Below are positions 17,864 through 25,919 of a stretch of DNA of 64,000 bases, piece by piece. A program made the position numbers and the translations under genes. This DNA is from Streptomyces sp. NBC_01224. GTDB taxonomy: Bacteria; Actinomycetota; Actinomycetes; Streptomycetales; Streptomycetaceae. The notes beneath the pieces were generated by a model. That model searched no databases. It worked only from the letters and a program-made list of their open reading frames with translations, and was not told the origin of the DNA. Location of the stretch: positions 7,621,001 through 7,685,000 of the forward strand of contig NZ_CP108529.1 in NCBI RefSeq assembly GCF_036002945.1, given 5' to 3'. Position 1 is the stretch's first letter. Each line of letters opens with the position of its first letter.

Positions 17864-17902
17864 GGGTGGCCGGGCCGTACCCGGCGGCGGGCTCGGCCAC
17901 CC
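17864..17902. terminator. Bidirectional terminator hairpin
   Basis: GGGTGGCCG (17864-17872) pairs with CGGCCACCC (17894-17902); the inner part CCGGG...CCCGG can pair further. It lies between the convergent EamA and PPOX genes. Confidence 0.55.
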
Positions 17903-17911
17903 AGGGCGGGG

Positions 17912-18607
17912 TCAGAGCGCGGCGATGTAGTCCGGTACCCCGACGGCGGGATCGAGGTCGTGCGAGGGGAGCGGCGTCGCATAGCCGTGGGCGAGCGGGA
18001 CGACGCCCGCCCAGTGGGGCAGCTCGAGGTCGCGGGGTTCGTCGTTGGGGTCGCCGGTGCGGATCTTGGCGGAGACCTCCTGGAGGTCCAGCCGGATGAC
18101 CGCTGTCGCGGCCAGCTCCTTCTCGTCGGCGGGCCGCGAGTCCGCGGACCGGCCCGGCACCACATGGTCGACGATCGCGTCGAGGGCGGTCCGCCGCTCC
18201 TGCGGGTCGGTGACCGTCCGCGCGATGCCGTGGACCACCACGGAGCGGTAGTTGATCGAGTGGTGGAAGGCGGAACGGGCGAGCACCAGTCCGTCGACAT
18301 GCGTCACCGTCAGGCAGACGGGCAGGCCGGGATCGGTCCGGCCGGCCTCCCGCAATGGCCGGGAGCCGGTCGAGCCGTGTACGTAGAGCCGCTCGCCGAT
18401 CCGGCCGAAGAGCGTCGGCAGGACCACCGGTGAGCCGTCACGGACGAAGCCGAGATGGCAGACGTACGCCTCGTCGAGTATCGAGTGGACCAGTTCCCGG
18501 TCGTACGCCGCGCGATCGCGGGAACGGGTCGGGACGGTGCGCTCGGTCGGCTGGTATCCGGCCGCGGCGTCCGGGCCCGTGGTCTGCGGCGATGCGGTGT
18601 CCGGCAT
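17912..18607 (-). CDS. Pyridoxamine 5'-phosphate oxidase family flavoprotein
   Basis: A 231-residue split-barrel protein (PPOX class, FMN-binding type). The pattern ILDEAYVCHLGFVRDGSPVVLPTLF, then RLYVHGSTGSRPLR and SAFHHSINYRSVVVHGIARTV, matches the putative flavin-nucleotide-binding family often placed next to MocR regulators. I chose ATG 18607 because GGAG lies 8 bases upstream inside the earlier ATG 18619, which is the alternative. It shares a 35-bp control region with the divergent MocR gene. Confidence 0.85.
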   Translation of the reverse strand: MPDTASPQTTGPDAAAGYQPTERTVPTRSRDRAAYDRELVHSILDEAYVCHLGFVRDGSPVVLPTLFGRIGERLYVHGSTGSRPLREAGRTDPGLPVCLTVTHVDGLVLARSAFHHSINYRSVVVHGIARTVTDPQERRTALDAIVDHVVPGRSADSRPADEKELAATAVIRLDLQEVSAKIRTGDPNDEPRDLELPHWAGVVPLAHGYATPLPSHDLDPAVGVPDYIAAL

Positions 18608-18619
18608 TGCGTACTCCAT

Positions 18620-18631
18620 TGCACTAGTGCA
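18620..18631. promoter_or_regulatory. Palindrome TGCACTAGTGCA in the PPOX/MocR divergent region
   Basis: A perfect 12-bp palindrome lies in the 35-bp gap between the start codons. TAATCT and TTGTGCTAGG next to it repeat part of the motif (GTGCTAG). With so little room, transcripts of one or both genes must be nearly leaderless, and a bound regulator here would control both. Confidence 0.55.
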
Positions 18632-18642
18632 TAATCTTGTTT

Positions 18643-19974
18643 GTGCTAGGAGAGTATCGGATCGTCGGGCGGCGTGCAGCGGAAATTGCCGCCAGTGTGG
18701 AGCGCGGGGTCGGTTCGGGGGAGCTCGCGCCCGGACAAGTACTGCCGCCCATGCGGGAGTTGGCGGACCTGCTGGGGGTGAATCCCAATACGGTGGCGGC
18801 CGCCTACCGCACGCTCCGCGAGCGCGGGGTGATCGAGACGGCCGGGCGCCGGGGCAGCAGGGTGCGGCCGCGACCCGCGAGTACGGCGCGCGGTTCGCTC
18901 CGGGTCGAGGCGCCGCCCGGGGTGCGGGACCTGGGGGAGGGGAACCCCGATCCGGCGTTGCTGCCCGCGCTGGGGGAGGCATTCGCGGCGGCCGCGGGTG
19001 AGTATGCGCGGCGGCCCGGAATGTACGGACAGCCACCGGTGGACCCGGAGTTCGCCGCACTCGCCCGCGCCGCGCTGGATGCCGACACGGTGCCTGCCGG
19101 ATCCGTCGTCGCGACCTCCGGATCGCTGGATGCGATCGAGCGTGTGCTGGTCGCGCATCTCAAGCCCGGTGACGCGGTGGCCATCGAGGACCCGGGGTGG
19201 GGCAGCTTGCTGGATCTCGTACCGGCGCTGGGGTTGCGCCCAGTGCCCGTCGCGCTCGACGACGAGGGACCGTTGCCCGATGCCGTCGAGCACGCGCTGA
19301 ACGCCGGTGCCCGCGCCCTCGTGCTCACCGACCGTGCGCAGAATCCGACCGGGGCCGCGATCAGCGCCGGGCGCGCCTTCGAGCTGCGGGGCGTTCTTGC
19401 CGGATACCGCGGCGTTCTCCTGATCGAGGACGACCACGGGCACGCCATCGTCGATCTGCCGCTGTACCCGCTGGCGGGTGCCACGGACCGGTGGGCATTC
19501 GTGCGGTCCGTGGCCAAGGCGTACGGACCGGATCTGCGGGTCGCCGTGCTGACCGGCGACCCGGTCACCGTCGACCGGGTGTCGGGCCGGCAGCGGTTGG
19601 GCCCCGGCTGGGTCAGCAGACTGCTGCAACGGGCCGTGGTGCACCTGTGGTCCTCGGGCGCGGTCGATTCGGGCGAGGTGGCAGGGGCGTACGCAGAGCG
19701 GCGGGACGCGCTCGTGAAGGCGCTGAAGGAGCGGGGCGTGGAGGCGCACGGACGCAGCGGCATGAACGTGTGGGTACCGGTCAGCGACGAGACCGGTGCG
19801 GTGGCGCGGCTGTTGCACGCAGGCTGGGCGGTGGCGCCCGGGGCGCGGTTCCGGATGACTGCGCCCCAGGGGATCCGTCTCACCGTCTCACCGCTGACCG
19901 GGGCCGACATCGGGCCGTTGGCCGATGCGGTGGCGGCAGCGGCGGGACCGGCGAAACCGCTGAACTACGGCTGA
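18643..19974 (+). CDS. MocR-type regulator: GntR HTH fused to class I aminotransferase domain
   Basis: A 443-residue protein. The GntR winged helix occupies residues 5-75 (GELAPGQVLPPMRELADLLGVNPNTVAAAYRTLRERGVIE). The rest is an aminotransferase fold with TDRAQNPTGAAIS, LIEDDHGHAIVD and SVAKAYGPDLRVAVL, the Lys there being the expected PLP-binding residue. MocR proteins sense PLP or amines; PdxR is the best-known. The partner PPOX gene suits a link to vitamin B6 or flavin metabolism. GTG 18643 is chosen over TTG 18637. The 3' end overlaps the convergent EamA gene by 10 bp. Confidence 0.88.
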   Translation: MLGEYRIVGRRAAEIAASVERGVGSGELAPGQVLPPMRELADLLGVNPNTVAAAYRTLRERGVIETAGRRGSRVRPRPASTARGSLRVEAPPGVRDLGEGNPDPALLPALGEAFAAAAGEYARRPGMYGQPPVDPEFAALARAALDADTVPAGSVVATSGSLDAIERVLVAHLKPGDAVAIEDPGWGSLLDLVPALGLRPVPVALDDEGPLPDAVEHALNAGARALVLTDRAQNPTGAAISAGRAFELRGVLAGYRGVLLIEDDHGHAIVDLPLYPLAGATDRWAFVRSVAKAYGPDLRVAVLTGDPVTVDRVSGRQRLGPGWVSRLLQRAVVHLWSSGAVDSGEVAGAYAERRDALVKALKERGVEAHGRSGMNVWVPVSDETGAVARLLHAGWAVAPGARFRMTAPQGIRLTVSPLTGADIGPLADAVAAAAGPAKPLNYG

Positions 19975-20987
19975 GTCTCGGTCCTGGCCCTGCCGCTGCG
20001 GGCCCTGCTCTGGGTGAGAGCGGCACCTGCCAGGACCACGAGCGCGCCGACCGGAGTGTTCCAGCTCAGCTGCTCGCCGAGCACGACGACTCCGGCCGCG
20101 GTGGCGATCACCGGAATGAAGTAGGTCACCATCTGCGCGGTCGTCGGTCCGACCTCCGCCACCAGGCCGTACTGCATCAGCACCGCGAGGCCCGTGCCGA
20201 GCGCCCCCAGGGCGACCACGGCAAGTGTCGGGAGGAGCGGGAATCCATCGGGGGCCGATGTGAACAGCGGGGTCACCAGGGCGATCTGCACCGTGCCGAG
20301 AAAGAGCTGGCTGCCGGTCAGGGCGAGCGTGGACGAACTGCCGCCCGCCAGCGTCCTGCGGACGTAGATCCAGCCGACCGGATAGCTGAGGGATGCGAGC
20401 AGGGCCATGACCGTACCGCTGAAGTCCAGCCCGGAGAAGCCCTGCCAGGCGCCCAGCACGGTAAGTACACCGAGGAATCCGAGCCCGAGTCCGGCGACGC
20501 GGCGACGGGTCGGCCGGTCCTCGGAGAGTGCGACGAGCGAAAGCGCCATGCCCCACAGGGGCGAGGTCGCATTGCAGATTCCGGCCAGCGTCGACGGGAT
20601 GCTCAGCTCGGCATACGCGAAGAGCGAGAACGGCAGTGCGTTCAGGAAGAACGCGGCGACGGCCAGGTGCCCCCACGTGCGGGCGCCGCGCGGCAGCCGC
20701 TCACGCCGTACCGCCATCGCGACGGCAAGCACCGCCGTGCCCGACAGGAGGCGGCCGAGAGTGACCTGGAACGGGGCGTATCCCTCGGTACCGACCTTGA
20801 TCAGAAGGAAGCTGAAACCCCAGATGAGCGAGAGCGCCCCGAACCGGATCCGCCAGTCCAGCGCCCGGCGCGCGGCAGGCGCTGGGGCCGGAGCCGGAGC
20901 AGTCGCCCCGGCCGGTGGGGCAGGGGCGGAGGGCTTGGCGGGAGGAGTGGTTCTCTGTGTGGCAGGGGCGCTCATGGGGTCAACCAT
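19965..20987 (-). CDS. EamA family transporter
   Basis: A 340-residue protein with ten hydrophobic helices after an Ala/Pro-rich cytoplasmic lead of about 40 residues. RFGALSLIWGFSFLLIKVGTEG and the later SIPSTLAGICNATSPLW are classic for the drug/metabolite transporter group. ATG 20987 or 20975 may be used; no RBS is evident. Divergent from the LysR gene, which probably controls it. Confidence 0.85.
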   Translation of the reverse strand: MVDPMSAPATQRTTPPAKPSAPAPPAGATAPAPAPAPAARRALDWRIRFGALSLIWGFSFLLIKVGTEGYAPFQVTLGRLLSGTAVLAVAMAVRRERLPRGARTWGHLAVAAFFLNALPFSLFAYAELSIPSTLAGICNATSPLWGMALSLVALSEDRPTRRRVAGLGLGFLGVLTVLGAWQGFSGLDFSGTVMALLASLSYPVGWIYVRRTLAGGSSSTLALTGSQLFLGTVQIALVTPLFTSAPDGFPLLPTLAVVALGALGTGLAVLMQYGLVAEVGPTTAQMVTYFIPVIATAAGVVVLGEQLSWNTPVGALVVLAGAALTQSRARSGRARTETQP

Positions 20988-20998
20988 GACGAAAACAA

Positions 20999-21039
20999 TC
21001 GCGTAGGACAAGTGAGATTTTGTGCGAGAATTCGCGTAG
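20999..21039. promoter_or_regulatory. Direct repeat TCGCGTAG in the EamA/LysR divergent promoter
   Basis: TCGCGTAG occurs at 20999-21006 and again at 21032-21039, 33 bp apart (about three helical turns), in the 62-bp gap between divergent EamA and LysR genes. The AT-rich piece between them (GTGAGATTTTGTGCGAGAATT) fits a promoter. Likely LysR binding region. Confidence 0.45.
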
Positions 21040-21049
21040 CATTGCTTAC

Positions 21050-21964
21050 ATGTTGAACTTGGAGCGCCTGCGTACCCTGGATGCCCTCGCCCGGCACGGT
21101 TCGGTCAGCGGTGCCGCCGAGGGGCTGCATGTCACCACATCGGCGGTCTCCCAGCAGATGTCGAAGCTGGAGCGGGAGGTGGGGCAGCAGCTCCTCGCCA
21201 AGAACGGCCGCGGGGTCCGGCTCACCGACGCCGGTCAGCTGCTCGCCGACCATGCGGCCCGGATCCTGTCCCAGGTCGAGCTGGCCCAGTCCGACATCGA
21301 GGCGCAGCGCGGTGAGGTGGTGGGCGAGATCCGGCTCTCCGCCTTTCCGACCGCGGCGCGCGGACTCTTCCCCGCGGCGCTGCTCGCGCTGCGCGCCGAT
21401 CACCCCGAACTGCGCGTGCGAACGCGGGAATTGGAGCCCGAGGACGGAATCCGTGCGGTGATCAGGGGTGACGTCGACCTCGCGGTGGTGCTGGACTGGA
21501 GCAACAAGCGGCTGCCGGTGCCCGGCGGCCTGGCCAAGGCCGAACTCCTCGACGACGCACCGGACATCGCGATGCCGGCCGGTCATCGGCTCGCGGACCG
21601 GGTGGAGGTGGATCTGGAGGAGTTCGCCGACGACGATTGGGTGTCATGGCCGGAGGGCGAATTCTGCTACGACTGGCTGATGTTCACTCTGCGCTCGAAG
21701 GGTATTGAACCGCGCATCGCGCATCTGGCAGGCGAGCACCACACCCAACTCGCCCTGATCGCCGCAGGGATGGGGGTCTGTGTGGCGCCGAGGCTGGGCC
21801 GAGGGCCGGTGCCCGACGGGGTGCGGCTCGTGCCCGTACGGCAGAAGATGCGACGGCACGTCCATGCGGTGTGGCGTACCGACGCGGACCGGCGTCCGTC
21901 GATCAGGGCGGCGGTGGCGGCGCTGCGGATGGCCGGTCGGGAGCTGGATGCGCCGTCCTCGTAG
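21050..21964 (+). CDS. LysR family transcriptional regulator
   Basis: A 304-residue regulator. The HTH is at residues 1-60 (MLNLERLRTLDALARHGSVSGAAEGLHVTTSAVSQQMSKLEREVG). The effector-binding domain runs from about 90 to 295. ATG 21050 begins the conserved domain; the frame is open 10 codons further. The usual arrangement, divergent from its target, points to the EamA exporter as target. Confidence 0.92.
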   Translation: MLNLERLRTLDALARHGSVSGAAEGLHVTTSAVSQQMSKLEREVGQQLLAKNGRGVRLTDAGQLLADHAARILSQVELAQSDIEAQRGEVVGEIRLSAFPTAARGLFPAALLALRADHPELRVRTRELEPEDGIRAVIRGDVDLAVVLDWSNKRLPVPGGLAKAELLDDAPDIAMPAGHRLADRVEVDLEEFADDDWVSWPEGEFCYDWLMFTLRSKGIEPRIAHLAGEHHTQLALIAAGMGVCVAPRLGRGPVPDGVRLVPVRQKMRRHVHAVWRTDADRRPSIRAAVAALRMAGRELDAPSS

Positions 21965-21980
21965 GACGGGAAAGGTGTCC

Positions 21981-22457
21981 TCAGGTCGCGGACGGTCCTG
22001 CGAGCTTCCGGAAGTCCCAGGAGGTGATGGAATCAGGAGTGAGCCGCAGCCAGGCGTGCCGGCCGTCGTGCGGCATGGTGTCCATCCCGAAGTACTTCGC
22101 CGCGAACAGCCGTTCCGGCACGTCGAGTTCGGGGCACGGTTCGCCGGTACGGGGTGCCTCGCCCACAGGGACGGCCGCGCCGGAAAGTTCGATGCCGCGC
22201 AGATCCGCGTACTCCACCCCGTCGTCCACGACCACCGCGATCCTGGGGTCGTTGCGCAGCTGGGACCAGCGCAGGCTGCGGGTGATCGAGTACAGCCAGA
22301 TCGAGGTGCCGTCCCAGGCGAACCAGAGGGCGCCGGCATGCGGGCGGCCGTCCGCGGACACGGTGGCGACCCGGCAGGTGCGCTGCTCGGCGAGATAGGT
22401 GTCCCGTTCCGCGTCCGTCATCATGATCCGGCGGCCCCGTCGCTGAATGGCGGACAT
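21981..22457 (-). CDS. Pyridoxamine 5'-phosphate oxidase family protein (F420/FMN split barrel)
   Basis: A 158-residue split-barrel protein: MTDAERDTYLAEQRTCRVATVSADGRPH, then LWFAWDGTSIWLYSITRSLRW. This is the small PPOX class that binds FMN or F420 and reduces or senses small substrates. ATG 22457 has GGGAGGGAG upstream. Ends 17 bp from the convergent LysR gene. Confidence 0.85.
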   Translation of the reverse strand: MSAIQRRGRRIMMTDAERDTYLAEQRTCRVATVSADGRPHAGALWFAWDGTSIWLYSITRSLRWSQLRNDPRIAVVVDDGVEYADLRGIELSGAAVPVGEAPRTGEPCPELDVPERLFAAKYFGMDTMPHDGRHAWLRLTPDSITSWDFRKLAGPSAT

Positions 22458-22569
22458 GGGACGCTCCCTCCCGATAGCTGACTCTGTGTCAGAGATCATG
22501 GGGCCTCTTCCCTCATCACGCAATGGCGGTTAACCTCGCGCGCCCGATCCGCCGCCGAAAGGGGCAGCC

Positions 22570-23217
22570 GTGCCGTCGAAGGAACAGCTCGCCGAGCAGC
22601 TCGATCCGGCCACCACCGTGCTTCTGACGGTCGAATGCCAGCAAGGCGTAGTGGGCCCGGGCAGCGCGCTGCCCGAACTGGCCGAGGAGGTCAGGTCCTC
22701 CGGCGCCCTTCACCGCGTCGCCCGACTGGTCGCGGCCGCCCACGAGGCCGGGGTCCAGGTACTGCACGCGGTGGCCGAACGCCGTCCCGACGGGCGGGGT
22801 GCCAACAACAACGCCCGCCTCTTCCGGGCCGCCGGCCGGTTGCCCGTACAACAGCACTCGGGCACCACGGCGGTACGGATCGCCGCGCCCATCGAGGTGG
22901 CGGACGAGGACCTCGTCGTGCGCAGACTGCATGGCCTTTCGCCCATCGCCGGCACGGATGTGGACGCACTGCTCCGCAACCTCGGCTGCCGGACGCTCGT
23001 CGTCACCGGGGTCTCAGCCAATGTCGCCATCCCCAACGCCGTGTTCGACGCGGTGAATCTCGGATATACGTCGGTGGTGCCGTCCGACGCCATCGCGGGG
23101 GTGCCGGCCGACTACACCCCCGCGATGATCCGCAACACACTCGCCCTCATCGCCACCATCACGACCACCGATGACGTACTCGGTTGCTGGCGGAGCCGAG
23201 GGCGGGCCAGGGCCTGA
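22570..23217 (+). CDS. Isochorismatase-like (cysteine hydrolase family) protein lacking the catalytic Cys
   Basis: A 215-residue protein with the isochorismatase fold: LLTVECQQGVVG near the N-terminus and LVVTGVSANVAIPNAVFDA in the second half. In active amidohydrolases of this family the first motif has Asp and the second has Cys; here they read Glu22 and Ala153. It therefore resembles the Cys-free isochorismatase/non-catalytic branch. Role unknown. GTG 22570 follows GGGGCAGCC. Convergent with the Rieske gene. Confidence 0.8.
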   Translation: MPSKEQLAEQLDPATTVLLTVECQQGVVGPGSALPELAEEVRSSGALHRVARLVAAAHEAGVQVLHAVAERRPDGRGANNNARLFRAAGRLPVQQHSGTTAVRIAAPIEVADEDLVVRRLHGLSPIAGTDVDALLRNLGCRTLVVTGVSANVAIPNAVFDAVNLGYTSVVPSDAIAGVPADYTPAMIRNTLALIATITTTDDVLGCWRSRGRARA

Positions 23218-23241
23218 CCGGCGAATCGGGCCGGACCGGCC

Positions 23242-23718
23242 CTAGGACACGAGCGTGATCGAGTCGCCCTTGACCTTGATCGGCCGGGCGGGCAGCGGCC
23301 GGGTGGCCGGACCTGCCTCCACACTGCCCGTCGCCACATCGAACTTGCTGCCGTGACAAGGACAGTTGATGGTGCCGCCCGACACGCTCGACACCGCGCA
23401 TCCCTGGTGGGTGCACTTCGACGAGAACGCCTTGAACTCGCCGGCCTTGGGCTGTGTCACCACGACGCCCCGGTCGGCGAAGATCTTTCCGCCGCCCTTC
23501 GGAATGTCGGCGGTCTTTGCCAGAGCGACTCCGCCGCCCTCTGATCCGCCATGGACCGGCTCGACTGATCCGCCATGGACCGGCTCGACCGGATCCGAAC
23601 CGCCCGAGTCCTTCTGGTTGCCGCACGCGGTGAGTACGGCAGCCGCCGAGACGGCCCCGACCGCTGCGACAATGGTCCGACGCCCGGGACGGACCTCGTG
23701 GTCCTGCGATGCGCTCAT
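23242..23718 (-). CDS. Rieske [2Fe-2S] lipoprotein
   Basis: A 158-residue secreted protein. The N-terminus has a twin-arginine pair (GRRTIVAAVG), a hydrophobic run and the lipobox LTAC, so it is probably a Tat-exported lipoprotein. A linker carries two copies of VEPVHGG. The cluster motifs are CTHQGC and CPCHGS, giving the two Cys and two His ligands. Small Rieske proteins of this type are common in Streptomyces; the partner is unknown. ATG 23718 has GGAAGGGAAAG upstream, and ATG 23745 is an alternative. Confidence 0.9.
   Translation of the reverse strand: MSASQDHEVRPGRRTIVAAVGAVSAAAVLTACGNQKDSGGSDPVEPVHGGSVEPVHGGSEGGGVALAKTADIPKGGGKIFADRGVVVTQPKAGEFKAFSSKCTHQGCAVSSVSGGTINCPCHGSKFDVATGSVEAGPATRPLPARPIKVKGDSITLVS
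23542..23589 (-). repeat. 24-bp perfect tandem duplication in the Rieske gene
   Basis: The 24-mer beginning TGATCCGCCATGG occurs twice without a gap (23542-23565, 23566-23589). It is in frame and duplicates eight residues of the linker between the lipid anchor and the Rieske domain. Confidence 0.9.
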
Positions 23719-23790
23719 GCTGACTTTCCCTTCCGCAATGTTCATGACTTCGGTGTCCGACCAGGGGTACGCGCAGCGGAACGCCCGCGT

Positions 23791-24413
23791 TCAACGCCCC
23801 AGGGACTTCTTGAGGAAGCCCCGCTCCAGCAGCAACAGACTGCTGACCGTCTCCTCCCGGGTGACCGGATGGCCGGACCGGGACCACGGCAGAACCGCGC
23901 GCGACCGGCCCGTGACCGGCAGCGCGACGGAGAACCGCAGCATGTGGACGACGGCCACATGGTCATCGGCAAGTCCGTGCATCAGCATGAGCGGGCGTGT
24001 CGGCCCGGCTGCCTCCGAGTGCAGTGAACTGCGGTCGTAGTTCTCCGGAAGTACATCCGGGTGGCCGAGAAACCGTTCCTCCCAATGGGTGTCGTAGAGC
24101 CGTCGGTCGGTCGGCGCACCACCGGCGACCGCCGCGTGGAAGACCTCCGCGTCCCCCGGCCGGTGCCACGACGGCAGACAGGGCCTGCTGCGCAGCTCAC
24201 GTCACCGTCCTCGTACCACAGGAGCCGGCTGATTTGTCCCGTACCGGACATGGCTCGTACGAGGGGCACCCGGGCGCCGTCCGGTGAGACGGTGAGCTGT
24301 CGCGGCACTCCGAGCGAGAAGCGGAAGGTGCGGGCGAGCAGCCGGGGGAATCGCCGGGTGTTGTCGAGCGCGTCGTCAGCCGTGGAGTCGAATGGGGGAG
24401 CAATGGAGACTAC
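23791..24413 (-). pseudogene. Prolyl oligopeptidase (S9) family, internally deleted
   Basis: The first part (FPRLLARTFRFSLGVP, then QLTVSPDGARVPLVRAMSG) is the N-terminal propeller start of an S9 peptidase. The last part (LYDTHWEERFLGHPDVLPENY across a frame change, then MLMHGLADDHVAVVHMLRF and SGHPVTREE) is the end of the catalytic domain. Everything between, including the Ser nucleophile motif, is missing, so about 500 codons have been lost. Asp and His of the triad are still visible. Two frames are used. It is certainly non-functional. Confidence 0.8.
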
Positions 24414-24522
24414 GACAGGCGGAATCCGGACCGACCGGCGCTTCCCCGGCAGGGGCGGGGCCGGCTGCGGGGAAGCCACGCATCGCGCGTGATTGTCAGA
24501 GGCGTCTGCAAGGCTGAGCGGT

Positions 24523-24903
24523 ATGACACTGAGGAACTTCAACGACCTTGAGCGGGCCATTCGCGGCGGTTGGGGCGCGGACACGACGACGCCGGATCAC
24601 CGTCCGAACTGGACCCCGGACAATCCGGCGCGCGACCAGTGCGGTGTCACCGCCCTGGTGGTGCACGACCTGTTGGGTGGTGAGCTGGTCCGCGGTGAGG
24701 TTCATGTCAGTGGCGAGCGAGTGGACTACCACTGGTGGAACCGTCTGGGCATGGGGATCGAAGTCGATCTCACCCGTGAGCAGTTCGGCCCTGATGAGAC
24801 AGTCGTCGGCGGAGTTGTGATCGAACGGCCTGCGGAGATCGTGCGGCTCCGTGAGGAGTATGAGCTTCTCCGCAGCCGAGTAGTGGCGGAGCTGTGCTCG
24901 TAG
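24523..24903 (+). CDS. YunG-like hypothetical protein
   Basis: A 126-residue protein. The block RDQCGVTALVVHDLLGGELVRGEV followed by YHWWNRLG and EVDLTREQF is the pattern of YunG-type proteins, which look like a cysteine-protease-like fold with Cys, His and Asp in order; enzymatic activity is inference. ATG 24523 is chosen because the conserved region starts there; the frame opens 10 codons earlier. Stands alone between two pseudogenes. Confidence 0.7.
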   Translation: MTLRNFNDLERAIRGGWGADTTTPDHRPNWTPDNPARDQCGVTALVVHDLLGGELVRGEVHVSGERVDYHWWNRLGMGIEVDLTREQFGPDETVVGGVVIERPAEIVRLREEYELLRSRVVAELCS

Positions 24904-24945
24904 GCGATACGTCTCCGGGGTTTCCCGCGCGGTGACGATGCGGGG

Positions 24946-25375
24946 TCAGCGAGCTGTCGCGTCGTTCGCGCGGAAGACCGGTTCTCCCTCGCGCACCGGG
25001 CGAAGAGGAGGGCCCGGTCCAGTTGCTCCTCTTCCTCCTCGTTGCTGAACACCTCGTCCACCAAAAGTTCGCGCGGCTGCTCCCGTACGCCGTCGCCGTA
25101 ACCCTGCTGGTAGTCGTTCAGATCGAAGTGGGTGTCCGCCTCCACCGCGGCGATCGTGCAGTGCCCGTCCTCGATGACCAGCCGGGCGCGGATGGTGCCC
25201 GTCTGGAGAGTCTGGTCGTTGTAGTAGCCGTAGACGACCTCGGCCTCGATGTCGCCGCAGACGGACATCTCGCCGTCGGTGTGCACCGCGCGGGCTGTCA
25301 CGTCACCGCCGACGGCGAAGACGGAGTCGGGGCTCCCCGGGGTCGGTACCGGGTCTCACGGGAGGGCTGAGGCTT
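24946..25375 (-). pseudogene. Relic of a beta-rich hypothetical protein
   Basis: The frame reads FAVGGDVTARAVHTDGEMSV then EAEVVYGYYNDQTLQTG, a repetitive strand pattern like polymer-forming (bactofilin-like) or beta-helix repeats. It has no start of its own, and near 24990 the frame changes: the other frame gives REGEPVFRANDATAR and a stop at 24946. I take it as the 3' part of a gene with one frameshift. I do not know the intact protein's function. Confidence 0.45.
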
Positions 25376-25423
25376 CGGCCGGACCGCTGATCGTGCGGTC
25401 CGAGCGCCGGATAGCCTGGGAAA

Positions 25424-25549
25424 ATGCTCACCGAAGTCACCGCGACCCGCTACGTCACGCCCTTGCGGGAGGGCGGATCGCTGCCCGGAATCGCCGAAGC
25501 CGACGACCTGGGCACCTACGTCATGAAGGTGTCTACCACGTCGCGCTGA
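25424..25549 (+). pseudogene. 5' fragment of a HipA-like kinase gene
   Basis: The first 35 codons (MLTEVTATRYVTPLREGGSLP ... EADDLGTYVMK) match the conserved beginning of the HipA-like kinase family of Streptomyces. The continuation that should carry the nucleotide-binding and catalytic motifs is replaced by unrelated sequence and a TGA at 25547. The truncation lies about 370 bp before IS copy A. Confidence 0.65.
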
Positions 25550-25919
25550 CCTGGAGCGATGCAGCTTCAGCCGCCTCTGACCAGCGCAGATGAATCTTTC
25601 AGGGTCTTTCAGGGGCGTGCCGTCTCATGTAGTCGATTCTCCCCAGACGGTCCCCATCAGCGCTGATCCTCCCCAGATTCTCCCCAAGGAGGGCCGCCGT
25701 GACGGACGGCGGAAGACGAAACTTGGCGCTGTCGCAGGCACGCTGAGTGACTGTAGTGGGCGCTCAGCCGGCATCCCAGGGGTGATCTCGGCTCCAAGAT
25801 CTCCGCCCTGTGTGTACCCGTCCCTTCGAAGGTGCTGCGTCCGGCCACTGATAGCGAGACGGCTGTCCGCCCTGGGCCGTGACCGGTCCCACCTGGCACA
25901 GGTTGCCCGAAGGGGTTTT
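25550..25919. other. Unassigned sequence between the HipA relic and IS copy A
   Basis: I can support no gene. Bases 25633-25690 contain TTCTCCCCAG-like repeats (CCCCAGACGGTCCCCATCAG, CCTCCCCAGATTCTCCCC). Minus-strand frames are open but without recognisable domains. Confidence 0.35.
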
